Source: Stenotrophomonas hibiscicola ATCC 19867
GTDB taxonomy: Bacteria; Pseudomonadota; Gammaproteobacteria; Xanthomonadales; Xanthomonadaceae
DNA length: 64,000 nucleotides
Direction of reading: 5' to 3'
Assembly: GCF_000382065.1 (NCBI RefSeq)
Contig: NZ_KB907499.1
Coordinates: 630,592 to 694,591, forward strand
Part shown: positions 32,665-42,000 of the stretch, piece after piece
How positions within the stretch are numbered: the first letter of the stretch is position 1
How the letters are laid out: each line of letters starts with the position of its first letter
Notes under the pieces: generated by a model
Told to the model about the DNA's origin: nothing
The model's database searches: none
Seen by the model: only the letters and a program-made list of their open reading frames with translations
Program-made: the position numbers and the translations under genes

Positions 32665-33500
32665 GCTTTCTCCGCTGCCTTGGCTTGCTGCCACAGCGCT
32701 TCCTGCGCATCCAGGTCCATCGCGGCCAGCGCTTCCCCCTGCGCGTCGGCCTGCGCTTCCATCGCACGGAAGCGACGTTCGAACTTGTGGTTGGCCCCGC
32801 GCAGCGCCGCGCCCAGGTCGATGTCGGCATGGCGGGCCAGGTTGGCGCAGACGAACAGCAGGTCACCCAGCTCTTCCTGCAGGCGCGCCTTGTTGCCGGC
32901 GATATCGCCGCGCTCGAACTCCTCGCGCAGCTCCTGCAGTTCCTCGGCCGCCTTGTCCAGCACCGGCAGCGGACCTGGCCAGTCGAAACCGACCTTGGCC
33001 GCGCGCGACTGCAGCTTCACCGCACGTTGCCACTCCGGCAAGCCGCGCGAGATACCGGCCAGTGCGGAGGTGTCCTGCTCGCCCTTGGCCGCACGCTCGG
33101 CACGCTTGATCGCCTCCCAGTTGCGCGTCACGCCGTGGGCATCGTCGACGCTCACCTCGGCGAACACGTGCGGGTGGCGGCGCTGCATCTTGTCGCTGAT
33201 CGCGCGGGCCACGTCTGCGAAGGCGAAGCTGCCCTGCTCTTCGGCCATGCGCGCATGGAACACCACCTGCAGCAGCAGATCGCCCAGTTCATCGCAAAGA
33301 TCATCGAGATCGCCGCGATCGATCGCATCGGCCACCTCGTAGGCTTCCTCGATGGTGTATGGCGCGATGGTTGCGAAGTTCTGCTCCACGTCCCAAGGGC
33401 AGCCGCCCTGCGGGTCGCGCAGGCGCGCCATGATCGCCAGCAGGCGCTCCAGCTCATGGGTGGCGGCGCTGCCGGTGGTGGGAGTGTCGTGCGCGCTCAT
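32661..33500 (-). CDS. mazG: Nucleoside triphosphate pyrophosphohydrolase MazG
   Basis: A 279-residue two-domain MazG that splits NTPs to NMP and pyrophosphate, cleaning damaged nucleotides and lowering ppGpp. The first domain has [23 protein letters not shown] and [16 protein letters not shown]; the second has [10 protein letters not shown] and [16 protein letters not shown]. The metal-binding ExxE/ExxD residues are present in both. The start at 33500 (MSAHDTP) is 13 bases after the cysQ stop, and the gene is coupled to the YnfA-like gene. Confidence 0.96.
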   Translation of the reverse strand: MSAHDTPTTGSAATHELERLLAIMARLRDPQGGCPWDVEQNFATIAPYTIEEAYEVADAIDRGDLDDLCDELGDLLLQVVFHARMAEEQGSFAFADVARAISDKMQRRHPHVFAEVSVDDAHGVTRNWEAIKRAERAAKGEQDTSALAGISRGLPEWQRAVKLQSRAAKVGFDWPGPLPVLDKAAEELQELREEFERGDIAGNKARLQEELGDLLFVCANLARHADIDLGAALRGANHKFERRFRAMEAQADAQGEALAAMDLDAQEALWQQAKAAEKA

Positions 33501-33513
33501 GCGGCCTCCAGGG

Positions 33514-34317
33514 TCAGTCGGACAACCAGTCGCGCCATGGCAGGCTGGTGTCACCAAGGGCAATGAAATCGCCGTTCAACAGGGTTTCGCGGCGGTTGTA
33601 ACGGAACGGCTTGCCGGTCGCGGCCGACAGCACCGCGCCGCCGGCGGCGTGCAGCACGCACTGGCCGGCGGCGGTATCCCATTCGGAGGTCGGGCCCAGC
33701 CGCGGATAGACATCCAGGCCACCTTCGGCGATCCGGCAGAACTTCAGCGACGAGCCCTGCGCGATGGTCTCGATGCGGCCCATCCTTGCAAGCAGGGCCT
33801 CGGTTTCCGGTGAGCGGTGCGAGCGGCTGGCAGCAACCCGCAGCGGTACGGTGGCCGGCGTGCGGGTGCGCAGCACGGTGTCGTGCAGGCCCTGCCGGCG
33901 ATAGGCCAGCTCGCCGCGCATGGCATGCCAGACGATGCCGGTCACCGGGGCCAGCACCACGCCGAAGGCCGGTGCGCCCTGGTAGATCAGCGCGATATTG
34001 ACACTGAACTCGCCGTTGCGCTTGACGAATTCACGGGTGCCGTCGAGCGGATCGACCAGCCAGTACGCGCCCCAGTGGCGGCGCTGCTCCCAGGCCACCT
34101 GTGCCGATTCTTCGGACAGGATTGGCAGGTCCGGGGTCAGCTGCTGCAGGCCCTGTTCAATGACCTGGTTGGCCGCCAGGTCGGCACTGGTGACAGGGCT
34201 GCTGTCGTCCTTGATCTGTACATCGAAGCCATCGGCATAGACCTGCATGATGGCCCGTCCGGCGTCCTGGGCGATGGCGATCGCGGTCTCGCGCAGGTCC
34301 GTGGTCAGCTTGATCAT
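33514..34317 (-). CDS. cysQ: 3'(2'),5'-bisphosphate nucleotidase CysQ
   Basis: A 267-residue inositol-monophosphatase-fold enzyme that hydrolyses PAP, the by-product of sulfate assimilation, to AMP. Metal-site motifs are SEES (near residue 68), WLVDPLDGTREFVKRNGEF and PTSEWDTAAGQ. The start at 34317 overlaps the nudE stop by 4 bases, so it is translationally coupled to nudE. The longer open frame upstream is a shadow of nudE. Confidence 0.95.
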   Translation of the reverse strand: MIKLTTDLRETAIAIAQDAGRAIMQVYADGFDVQIKDDSSPVTSADLAANQVIEQGLQQLTPDLPILSEESAQVAWEQRRHWGAYWLVDPLDGTREFVKRNGEFSVNIALIYQGAPAFGVVLAPVTGIVWHAMRGELAYRRQGLHDTVLRTRTPATVPLRVAASRSHRSPETEALLARMGRIETIAQGSSLKFCRIAEGGLDVYPRLGPTSEWDTAAGQCVLHAAGGAVLSAATGKPFRYNRRETLLNGDFIALGDTSLPWRDWLSD

Positions 34318-34877
34318 CGCAGTCCCTGCAGCCACTGGCGGGCGATGAACAGTGCCGCCAGCGAGCGCCCCTCGGAAAAGTCCTCGCGCAGCATCAGCTG
34401 GTCCAGCTCGGCCAGCTTCCACGGGATGACTTCCAGTTCTTCCGGCTCGTCGCCGGCCAGCTTTTCCGGGTACAGGTCGCGTGCCACCACCAGCCACGAC
34501 TGGTGGCTCATGTAGGTCGGGGCCAGGGTCATCGCGCGCAGCACATCGACCCGGCGCGCGCCGAAACCGGCCTCTTCCTTCAGCTCGCGGTCGGCGGCCT
34601 GCTCGGGGGTCTCGCCGGCATCGATCCGCCCCTTGACCAACCCCAGTTCATAGCGGTGCATGCCGGCAGCGTATTCACGTACCAGCAGTACGGTCTCGTC
34701 GTCGAGCATCGGCACCACCACCACTGCGCCATGACCTCGGCTGACCAGACGTTCGAACCGGCGGCGTTCGCCGTTGGAGAACTCCAGGTCCAGATGCTGC
34801 CGCTGGAAGGGGCCGTTCTCCTCATCTGTGATCCGATGGATGATCGGCAAGCGACGCCCGGCACGGTCATCGTTCAT
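34314..34877 (-). CDS. nudE: Nudix hydrolase NudE (ADP compounds hydrolase)
   Basis: A 187-residue Nudix enzyme that cleaves ADP-ribose, NADH and similar ADP compounds. The Nudix box runs from Gly83 to Gly104 (GRIDAGETPEQAADREL...EEAG) with all key Glu residues. KLAGDEPEELEVIPW in the C-terminal part is typical of NudE. Coupled to cysQ by a 4-base overlap, the same pairing as seen in other gammaproteobacteria. Divergent from bioA. Confidence 0.94.
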   Translation of the reverse strand: MNDDRAGRRLPIIHRITDEENGPFQRQHLDLEFSNGERRRFERLVSRGHGAVVVVPMLDDETVLLVREYAAGMHRYELGLVKGRIDAGETPEQAADRELKEEAGFGARRVDVLRAMTLAPTYMSHQSWLVVARDLYPEKLAGDEPEELEVIPWKLAELDQLMLREDFSEGRSLAALFIARQWLQGLR

Positions 34878-34954
34878 GTGGAATCTCCGCGGCGGCCGGC
34901 GCCTGCGCCGGTGCCGATAGAATGTGCAGGCAGCAACATGTTCATGAGCCCGAA

Positions 34955-36346
34955 ATGCTAGCAGACCCAACCCCCTCCCCGCTGGCCCAGCACTGGCGGC
35001 AACGCGATCTGCAGGTGCTCTGGCACCCGTGCACGCAGATGCGCGAGCACCCGCATACCCTGCCGCTGGTGCCGATCGCCCGTGGTGAAGGCGCATGGTT
35101 GATCGACCACGACGGCAATCGCTACCTGGACGCCGTCAGCAGTTGGTGGACCAACCTGTTCGGCCATGCCGAACCGCGCATCGGTGGTGCCATTGCCGCC
35201 CAGGCCAGGCAACTGGAACAGGTGATGCTTGCCGGCTTCGGCCATGAGCCAGCCATCAGCCTGGCCGAACGCCTGCTCGCACTGGCCCCACGCCAGCCTG
35301 GCCGCGAACCACTGGCCAAGGTGTTCTACGCCGACAACGGGTCCGCCGGCGTGGAAGTGGCGCTGAAGATGGCCTTCCAGTATTTCCAGAACCGAGGGGA
35401 ACCGCAGCGCACGCGTTTCATCGCATTGGAGAACGGCTACCACGGCGAGACCCTCGGCGCGCTGGCGCTGGGAGACATTCCGCTGTATCGCCGCGTCTAT
35501 GCGCCGCTGCTGGCCGAAGCGCTGTTCGCGCCCTCGCCCGATGCTTTCCTGGCTGAGCCCGGTCAGAGCCCGGCTGAGCGTGCACGGCAGGCCGCCGATG
35601 GCCTTGCCACGCTGTTCGACCAGCACCCGGGCGAGATCTGTGCGGTGATCCTGGAACCGCGCCTGCAGTGCGCCGGCGGCATGCGCATGCATGACCCGGT
35701 CTACCTGCAGCGCGTGCGCGAACTATGCGACGCCCATGGCGCGTTCATGATCGCCGACGAGATCGCCACCGGCTTCGGCCGCACCGGCACCCTGTTCGCC
35801 TGCGAGCAGGCCGGGGTGATGCCGGACCTGATGTGCCTGTCCAAGGGCCTGACCGGCGGCTTCCTGCCGCTGGCCACCGTGCTGGCCACGCAGGCGCTGT
35901 ACGACGCGTTCCTCGACGACTCACGCGAGCGCGCCTTCCTGCATTCGCACAGCTATACCGGCAACCCGCTGGCCTGCGCGGCGGCATTGGCCACGCTGGA
36001 CATCTTCCGCGACGACGATGTGATCGCCCGCAACCGTGGCATCGCCTCGGTGATGGGCACGCTGGCCGCACCGTTCAGCGACCATCCGCACGTGGCCGAC
36101 GTGCGCCAGGCCGGCATGGTAGTTGCCTTCGAGCTGTCGCGCGACGGCAACAAGCGCACGCCCTTCGACCCGGCCATGCGGCTGGGCCTGCATGCCTACA
36201 AGGCCGCGCTGAAACGTGGCGTGGTGCTGCGTCCGCTGGGCGACGTGCTGTACTGGATGCCACCCTACTGCGTGGACGACGAACAACTGGAGCTGCTGGC
36301 ACATACCACGCTGGCGGCGATTGACGAGGCGATTGCATGCGCGTGA
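34955..36346 (+). CDS. bioA: Adenosylmethionine-8-amino-7-oxononanoate aminotransferase
   Basis: A 463-residue PLP enzyme of biotin synthesis that uses SAM as amino donor to make diaminopelargonate. HWRQRDLQVLWHPCTQM at the N-terminus and VSSWWTNLFGHAEPRI are specific to BioA. The PLP lysine is Lys297 in CLSKGLTGG, and IADEIATGFGRTG binds the cofactor ring. The start MLADPTP at 34955 is preferred to one 11 codons upstream. The end overlaps rsmE by 10 bases. The other bio genes are not in this window. Confidence 0.96.
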   Translation: MLADPTPSPLAQHWRQRDLQVLWHPCTQMREHPHTLPLVPIARGEGAWLIDHDGNRYLDAVSSWWTNLFGHAEPRIGGAIAAQARQLEQVMLAGFGHEPAISLAERLLALAPRQPGREPLAKVFYADNGSAGVEVALKMAFQYFQNRGEPQRTRFIALENGYHGETLGALALGDIPLYRRVYAPLLAEALFAPSPDAFLAEPGQSPAERARQAADGLATLFDQHPGEICAVILEPRLQCAGGMRMHDPVYLQRVRELCDAHGAFMIADEIATGFGRTGTLFACEQAGVMPDLMCLSKGLTGGFLPLATVLATQALYDAFLDDSRERAFLHSHSYTGNPLACAAALATLDIFRDDDVIARNRGIASVMGTLAAPFSDHPHVADVRQAGMVVAFELSRDGNKRTPFDPAMRLGLHAYKAALKRGVVLRPLGDVLYWMPPYCVDDEQLELLAHTTLAAIDEAIACA

Positions 36347-37074
36347 CCCGCTGCCCCATCGACCTGGCGCTGCACAGCGGCCAGACCGTGACCCTGCCGG
36401 AAGAGACGGCCAACCATCTGGTGCGGGTGATGCGCCTGCGCGAGGGTGATACCTGCGTGCTGTTCAACGGCGATGGCCACGACTACAGCGCCACGCTGAC
36501 TGCCGCCGGCAAGCGCGAGGTGCAGGTGCGCATCGATGCGGTGCAGGCGGTGGACAACGAATCGCCGCTGGCGATCACCCTGCTGCAGGGCATTGCCCGA
36601 GGCGAAAAGATGGACCTGATCCTGCAGAAGACCACCGAGCTGGGCGTGAGCGCCATCGTTCCGGTGAATGCCGAGCGCACCGAAGTGAAGCTGGATGCCG
36701 CGCGCGCGGAGAAGCGCGTAGCGCACTGGAACAACGTGGTGACCTCGGCCTGCGGCCAGTCCGGGCGCGCGCGCATTCCGCAGGTTGGCTCGCCGGTGTC
36801 ATTGGCGCAGGCGGCGGCGACGCTGCCGGCCGATACGCTGCGGCTGACCCTGGACCCGCACGGTGCCCATCGCCTGTCGACGCTCGACGCGGCGCCGACG
36901 GGCGGCATCGTGATCGCGATCGGCCCGGAAGGGGGCTGGTCGCCGCGCGACCGGGATCAGTTGGCAGCGGCAGGATTCCAGGGCCTGCAGCTGGGGCCAC
37001 GCATCCTGCGTACCGAGACCGCCGGGCTGGCCGCGATTGCCGCATTGCAGGCGCGGCTGGGCGATCTGGGGTGA
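36337..37074 (+). CDS. rsmE: 16S rRNA m3U1498 methyltransferase RsmE
   Basis: A 245-residue SPOUT-class enzyme. The N-terminal PUA-like RNA-binding part has NHLVRVMRLREGD. The C-terminal knot has LQGIARGEKMDLILQKTTELG, then IAIGPEGGWSPRDRDQ and LGPRILRTETAGLAAIAALQ, the SAM-binding signature. Full length. It overlaps the bioA end by 10 bases and is probably cotranscribed with it. A cluster of SMAG repeats follows. Confidence 0.96.
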   Translation: MRVTRCPIDLALHSGQTVTLPEETANHLVRVMRLREGDTCVLFNGDGHDYSATLTAAGKREVQVRIDAVQAVDNESPLAITLLQGIARGEKMDLILQKTTELGVSAIVPVNAERTEVKLDAARAEKRVAHWNNVVTSACGQSGRARIPQVGSPVSLAQAAATLPADTLRLTLDPHGAHRLSTLDAAPTGGIVIAIGPEGGWSPRDRDQLAAAGFQGLQLGPRILRTETAGLAAIAALQARLGDLG

Positions 37075-37086
37075 GGCTGATTCGTT

Positions 37087-37215
37087 GTAGTGCCGGCCAG
37101 CGCGTCCAAGGCAGCAGCCGAGCGTAGGCTCGGCTCTACAGGCCCGCGCCAGATTGCAGTTTCCTTGTAGAGCCGAGCCATGCTCGGCTCGGTGCCGGTC
37201 GGCAGCCGGCACTAC
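37087..37215. repeat. Cluster of four SMAG palindromes
   Basis: GTAG units start at 37087 and 37167, and CTAC-ended (reversed) units end at 37139 and 37215. The order is forward, reverse, forward, reverse, so two nested inverted pairs fill the gap between the converging rsmE and chpC genes. Confidence 0.85.
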
Positions 37216-37227
37216 CAGCCTGGTGGA

Positions 37228-37692
37228 TCAAGCCGCCAGCGAATCCAGGGCGGCTTCCAGTGCGTCCAGGTTCGGCAGCAGCGCGCTCTGCTCACCCAGC
37301 AGCACGCGCATGTGCACGATCTGCGGCAGGTTTTCCTCGGAAGCATCGGCCAGCAGGCCATCGCGCGGCACCGAGATCAGCTGCGGGAAATTCTGCGTCA
37401 GCAGCGCGTAGTACGGGCGCTGCGCGTTGCCGCTGAGGGCCTTCAGCACCACCACCTTGTTGTGGCCGCCCACGGCTTCCTCGCCCAGGCCGGAAAGGCG
37501 CGCGAACGACACCAGCGGCACCTGCCAGCCGTGCCAGCCGATTTCGCCGACCAGCCAGCGCGGGGCATCGGAAACCGGCTGCACCGGCACCCGCGACATC
37601 ATTTCGGCCACGGTGGCATTGGGCAGCAGCACGCGTTCGTTGCCGGCCTGGATCAGGACGCCTCGGATTTCGTCATTGCTGGCATAGCTCAT
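37228..37692 (-). CDS. chpC: CheW-like protein of the chemosensory pili cluster
   Basis: A 154-residue CheW-domain protein (RVLLPNATVAEMMSR, GEIGWHGWQVPLVSFARL, KVVVLKALSG...YYALLTQNFPQLISV). It has no kinase or receiver part. CheW-type proteins couple receptors to the ChpA kinase. Its start overlaps the stop of the upstream chpB-like gene by 4 bases, so it is the last gene of the operon. The position matches ChpC of Pseudomonas aeruginosa, which guides the name. Confidence 0.85.
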   Translation of the reverse strand: MSYASNDEIRGVLIQAGNERVLLPNATVAEMMSRVPVQPVSDAPRWLVGEIGWHGWQVPLVSFARLSGLGEEAVGGHNKVVVLKALSGNAQRPYYALLTQNFPQLISVPRDGLLADASEENLPQIVHMRVLLGEQSALLPNLDALEAALDSLAA

Positions 37693-39029
37693 GGTGCGTC
37701 TCCGTTATCGTCTTCCACGCCCCAGCGCGAGGCGATGGCCTGCGCCAGTTCCTGTGGTTCACCGGCCACCATGCCAGCGGCGACCACCGCCGTGGCCGCG
37801 GCAGGGTCATAGCAGCCCTCGCCGACCTGCCCGGCCACCCACGCACCGGCGGCGGCCAGATCCAGTGCCGGCCCCACAAGCGCAAGGTCGGCGCCGCTGA
37901 GCAGGACCAGCGCGGTGTGCTCAGCCGGCAGCGCGGCAATCGAGATCCCTTGCGCGTCGCTGACGAAATGCAGGCCGTCGCTGGCTGCCTGCACGCCGAT
38001 GTCATCGGCCAGCACGTGCACTTCACCGGGTGTTGCACGCTGGCCGACTTCGGCCAGCTGCACCGGCAGCGGCGACACGCGCGCCATCTGCTTGACCAGG
38101 TTTCCGTAGCGGCCACCGTCCAAGCGCATATGCACCAGTACCGGGACGCTCAGCGATGCAGGCAGCGCGCCCAGCAGGCGACGCAGTGCATCCGGGCCGC
38201 CGATGCCGGCCAGCACCAGCAACGATCCGGCGCGTGCGCCCACGGGCGCACCAGCATCCAGATCGACCAGGCTCAGATGGCCGGTATCGAAGGAAGGCAG
38301 CGGGGCCTCCGGCGCGGCGTGTTGCGAAGCGGCTGCCGGAACGTCGGCCACGTCATCGACCAGCGACCATGCGGTGTGGTCGAAGGAGATCGGCGGAATG
38401 GGCGGTGCTGCGGGCGCGATCGCCGCCAGCGATGGCGGTTCGGGGGCCTCCAGCGGCTCAGGCACGACCGGCTGCAGCGCCGCCAGCGCCTGTTCCAGCG
38501 CAATCGGTTCGTGCAGCTGCGCAGGCGGCGAGTACAGGCTGTCAGCGGGGACCTCGTCGGCCCAGCTCGATGCCTGGTCCAGGTGCGCCTGCAGCGCTTC
38601 TTCCTGCGGTGCCGGTGGCGGTGCCGGATGGCCCGGCGCCAGTTGCAGGCTGGGTTCTTCTTCGGCCCCCGGCGGCAACACCTGCTGATGGCCATGCAGC
38701 TTCGCGGCCAGATGACGGCCCCAGCGCTGGGCCTCCCAGCCATCACGACGTGCGGCCAGTTCGGCCTCGTCGAAGACCAGGGTCAGGCCCGGTGCGGACA
38801 ACACCGTTTCCAGGCGCTCCAATGCGTCCTCAATGGCGGTCTCCAGCGCAATCACCACGACCTGAGGTCGGGCGTCGTGCAGCAGCTGCGGCTCAAGGCT
38901 GTTCGGGTCGTCTTCCAGCACCAGCTGCACATCCGCATGCGACAGTGCCTCGCGCAGGCGCTCGCGCGCCGCGCCGGGACGGGCCAGCAGGGCAACGGCC
39001 GGAGCCGCCTGGGTTTCACTCACGGACAC
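37689..39029 (-). CDS. CheB-like protein of the pili cluster, active-site Ser missing
   Basis: A 446-residue protein in the place of ChpB. Residues 1-110 look like a receiver fold without a phosphorylatable Asp. Residues 115-265 are a Pro/Ala/Glu-rich linker. From about 268 there is a CheB methylesterase-like domain (LAGIGGPDALRRLLGALP, VPVLVHMRLDGGRYGNLVKQ, LLSGADLALVGPALDLAAAG). Where active CheB has the catalytic serine (IGASxGG), this one reads LAGIGGP, without Ser; the following His seems kept. It is likely a pseudoenzyme. It overlaps chpA by 14 bases and chpC by 4. Confidence 0.75.
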   Translation of the reverse strand: MSVSETQAAPAVALLARPGAARERLREALSHADVQLVLEDDPNSLEPQLLHDARPQVVVIALETAIEDALERLETVLSAPGLTLVFDEAELAARRDGWEAQRWGRHLAAKLHGHQQVLPPGAEEEPSLQLAPGHPAPPPAPQEEALQAHLDQASSWADEVPADSLYSPPAQLHEPIALEQALAALQPVVPEPLEAPEPPSLAAIAPAAPPIPPISFDHTAWSLVDDVADVPAAASQHAAPEAPLPSFDTGHLSLVDLDAGAPVGARAGSLLVLAGIGGPDALRRLLGALPASLSVPVLVHMRLDGGRYGNLVKQMARVSPLPVQLAEVGQRATPGEVHVLADDIGVQAASDGLHFVSDAQGISIAALPAEHTALVLLSGADLALVGPALDLAAAGAWVAGQVGEGCYDPAAATAVVAAGMVAGEPQELAQAIASRWGVEDDNGDAP

Positions 39030-42000
39030 GGGCGATCCCCAACAGGTCGTACACGTTACGCATCAGGTCCAGTTCCTGGTACGGCTTGCCCAGATAACGC
39101 TGGACACCGATCTCGAAGGCGCGCTGGCGGTGCTTGTCACCGCTGCGCGAAGTGATCATCACGATCGGCACGTCCCTGTAGCGCGGGTCGGCACGCATCG
39201 CGGTAGCCAGCTCGTAGCCATCCATGCGCGGCATCTCGATGTCCAGCAGCATCAGGTCCGGTACCCGCTCTTCCAGTCGCTCCAGTGCTTCCACGCCGTC
39301 GCGCGCAACGCTGACCTCGAAGTTGTGGCGTTCGAGGATGCGGCCGGTGACCTTGCGCATGGTCAGCGAGTCGTCGACCACCATCACCAGCGGCACCTGG
39401 CGCTCCTGGCGCGGCGCATTGGCCAGTACCGGCAGCGTCGGGTTGGCCAGGAAACGGCGCACCAGCGGCGCCACGTCCAGGATCACCACCACGCGGCCGT
39501 CGCCGGTGATGGTGGCGCCGTAGATCCCCGGCACCGACGCGATCTGCAGGCCGACCGGCTTGACCACGATTTCGCGGTTGCCCAGCACCTGGTCGATCGC
39601 GACGGCGGCGCGCAGATCACCGGCACGGACCAGCAGCAGTGGCACCTGCTCCTGGCCGTCGGCACGCGCCGGGGCCTGGCCGACCAAGCTGCCAAGGTCG
39701 TACAGCGGATAGTCTTCGCCGCTGTAGCGGTAGCTGCTGTCGGCAGCCTCGAAGCGCTCGCGCGACAGGCGGCCGATACCACTGACCGAGGCCACCGGCA
39801 CTGCGAAGGTGGTTTCGCCGATCTGCACGAACACCGCCTGGGTGACGGCCAGCGTCTGCGGCAGGCGCAGGGTGAAGCGCACGCCCTGCCCACGCACTGA
39901 CTGGATATCGACCGAGCCACCCAGCTGGCGCACTTCGTTGCGCACCACGTCCATGCCCACGCCACGGCCGGCCAGCTGGCTGACCTGGTCGGCGGTGGTG
40001 AAGCCTGACGCGAAGATGAGGTTGTCCAGTTCCTGCTCGTTCGGCTGCGCATCGGCGGCCAGCAGGCCGCGGTCGATTGCGCGGCGGCGGATCGCTTCGC
40101 GGTCCAGGCCAGCGCCGTCATCGGCCACTTCCAGGACGATTTCCGAGCCTTCGCGGTGCAGGCGGATGGCGATCTCGCCCTCCTCCGGCTTGCCGGCGGC
40201 GCGGCGCTGTTCCGGCGCTTCCAGGCCATGGGCCACCGAGTTGCGCAGCATGTGTTCCAGCGGCGCGACCATGCGGTCGAGGACGTTGCGGTCCAGTTCG
40301 CCGTGGGTGCCTTCCAGAGTCAGGTGGACCTGCTTGCCGGTATCCATGCCGGCCTGGCGGACCACGCGGCGCAGGCGCGGCACCAGGCCATCGAACGGCA
40401 CCATGCGCGCGCGCATCAGGCCGTCCTGCAGCTCCGAACTGACACGCGACTGCTGCTGCAGCAGCGAATCGTACTGGCGCGACAGATCGTCCAGCACGCC
40501 CTGCAGGCCACCCAGGTCGGCCGCCGATTCGTTCAGCGCGCGGCTGAGCTGCTGCAGGGTGGAGAACCGATCCAGTTCCAGCGGGTCGAACTTCTGGTCG
40601 GCCTGGTCCTGCTCGCGCTGGTAGCGGGCGACGATCTGCGCCTCGGTTTCCAGGTCGAGGCGGCGCAGCTGGTCGCGCAGTCGCGCATTGGTTCGCTCCA
40701 GTTCGCCCATCGCGCCGCGGAAGGCGCCGAGCTGCTGTTCCAGCCGCGAGCGGTAGATCGCCACTTCACCGGCATGATTGACCAGGCGGTCGAGCAGGTC
40801 GGCGCGCACGCGCACCTGTTCCTGCTGCGGACGTGCCAGGGGGTCTTCATCGACCGTACCCTCGGCCGGCAGCGGTGCCGACAGCGGCGCATCGACAATC
40901 GGCGTCAGCGTGGCCGCAGCCTGCGCCGGCACGGTCTCGGCCTCGCTGGCTGCACGCGCGGCCGTGGCGGCTGCAGCAACATCGGTGGTGGTGCGAACCT
41001 CGAAGGCCTCCACCAGATCCAGCGCCGGCTCCACCACGCGGTGGGTGCCGGTACGGGTGAGCAGCTGGTGCAGGCGGTCAAAGCCGCGTTCCAGCAGCTG
41101 CACGTCGCGGCGCTCGATTTCGGTACGGCCAGCGGCCACCGCTTCCAGCAGCGATTCAATGCTGTGGCCGAGGTCGCCGATGGCATTGATACCGGCCATG
41201 CGAGCGCCCCCTTTGAGGGTGTGCAGGTCACGCTGCAGGCCGGCCAGCACCTCGCGATCCTGCGGTGCATCACGCAGCTCGCTGATCAGGCCATCACAGT
41301 GGTCGAGCAGGTCCCTGCCTTCCTCGACAAAGATGTCGACCAGCTCGCGGTCGTACACGCTGAAGTCAAGCGCATCGGCATTGGCACCGTCTTCGGCATC
41401 CGCCGCAACAGGCGCCTGCTCAACATCCGGCGCAGGGGGCTCGATGTCGGCCGCTGCGATCTCCGCGCCGGCACCGGTGTTGATCGTGCCCTGGCCCGGC
41501 GCCTCTTCCATTTCGAAGAACCGCACCGGAGCACCACTGCCAACGCGTGCCTCTGCGCTGAACGCCTCAATCACCGTCGCCGGGGACGGCTGATCGGCGC
41601 TCTCTCCTTCACCGACCGCCGCCTCCCCGCCGACGTCCGCATCCTCGGCAAAGGCATCTGCCTCGCCCGGCGCGAGTTCGCTGGCCTGGAGGCCGATCAC
41701 GGGCCATTGCCCGTCGTCGTCCAGGGTCCGCTCTTGCTCGATCACGTGCAGGCCGGCCTCGAGCGCGGCTGCCAGCGTGACCGGTTCTGCGAAACCCGGC
41801 ACAGCCATTTCATCCTGCAGGCTCGACAGCTCGCTGTCGAGTGGCAATGCAGCAGCGTCGTCAATGACGCTGTCATCGCCGCTGCCCGAATCAAAGGACA
41901 AGGACGTATTCAGGTCGATCGCGTCAACTTCCGCAGACACCGGCAGCTCTTCCGCGTCGCGGTCGTCGACCGGCAGCGCACTGGCGTCGAGGTACGGCGA

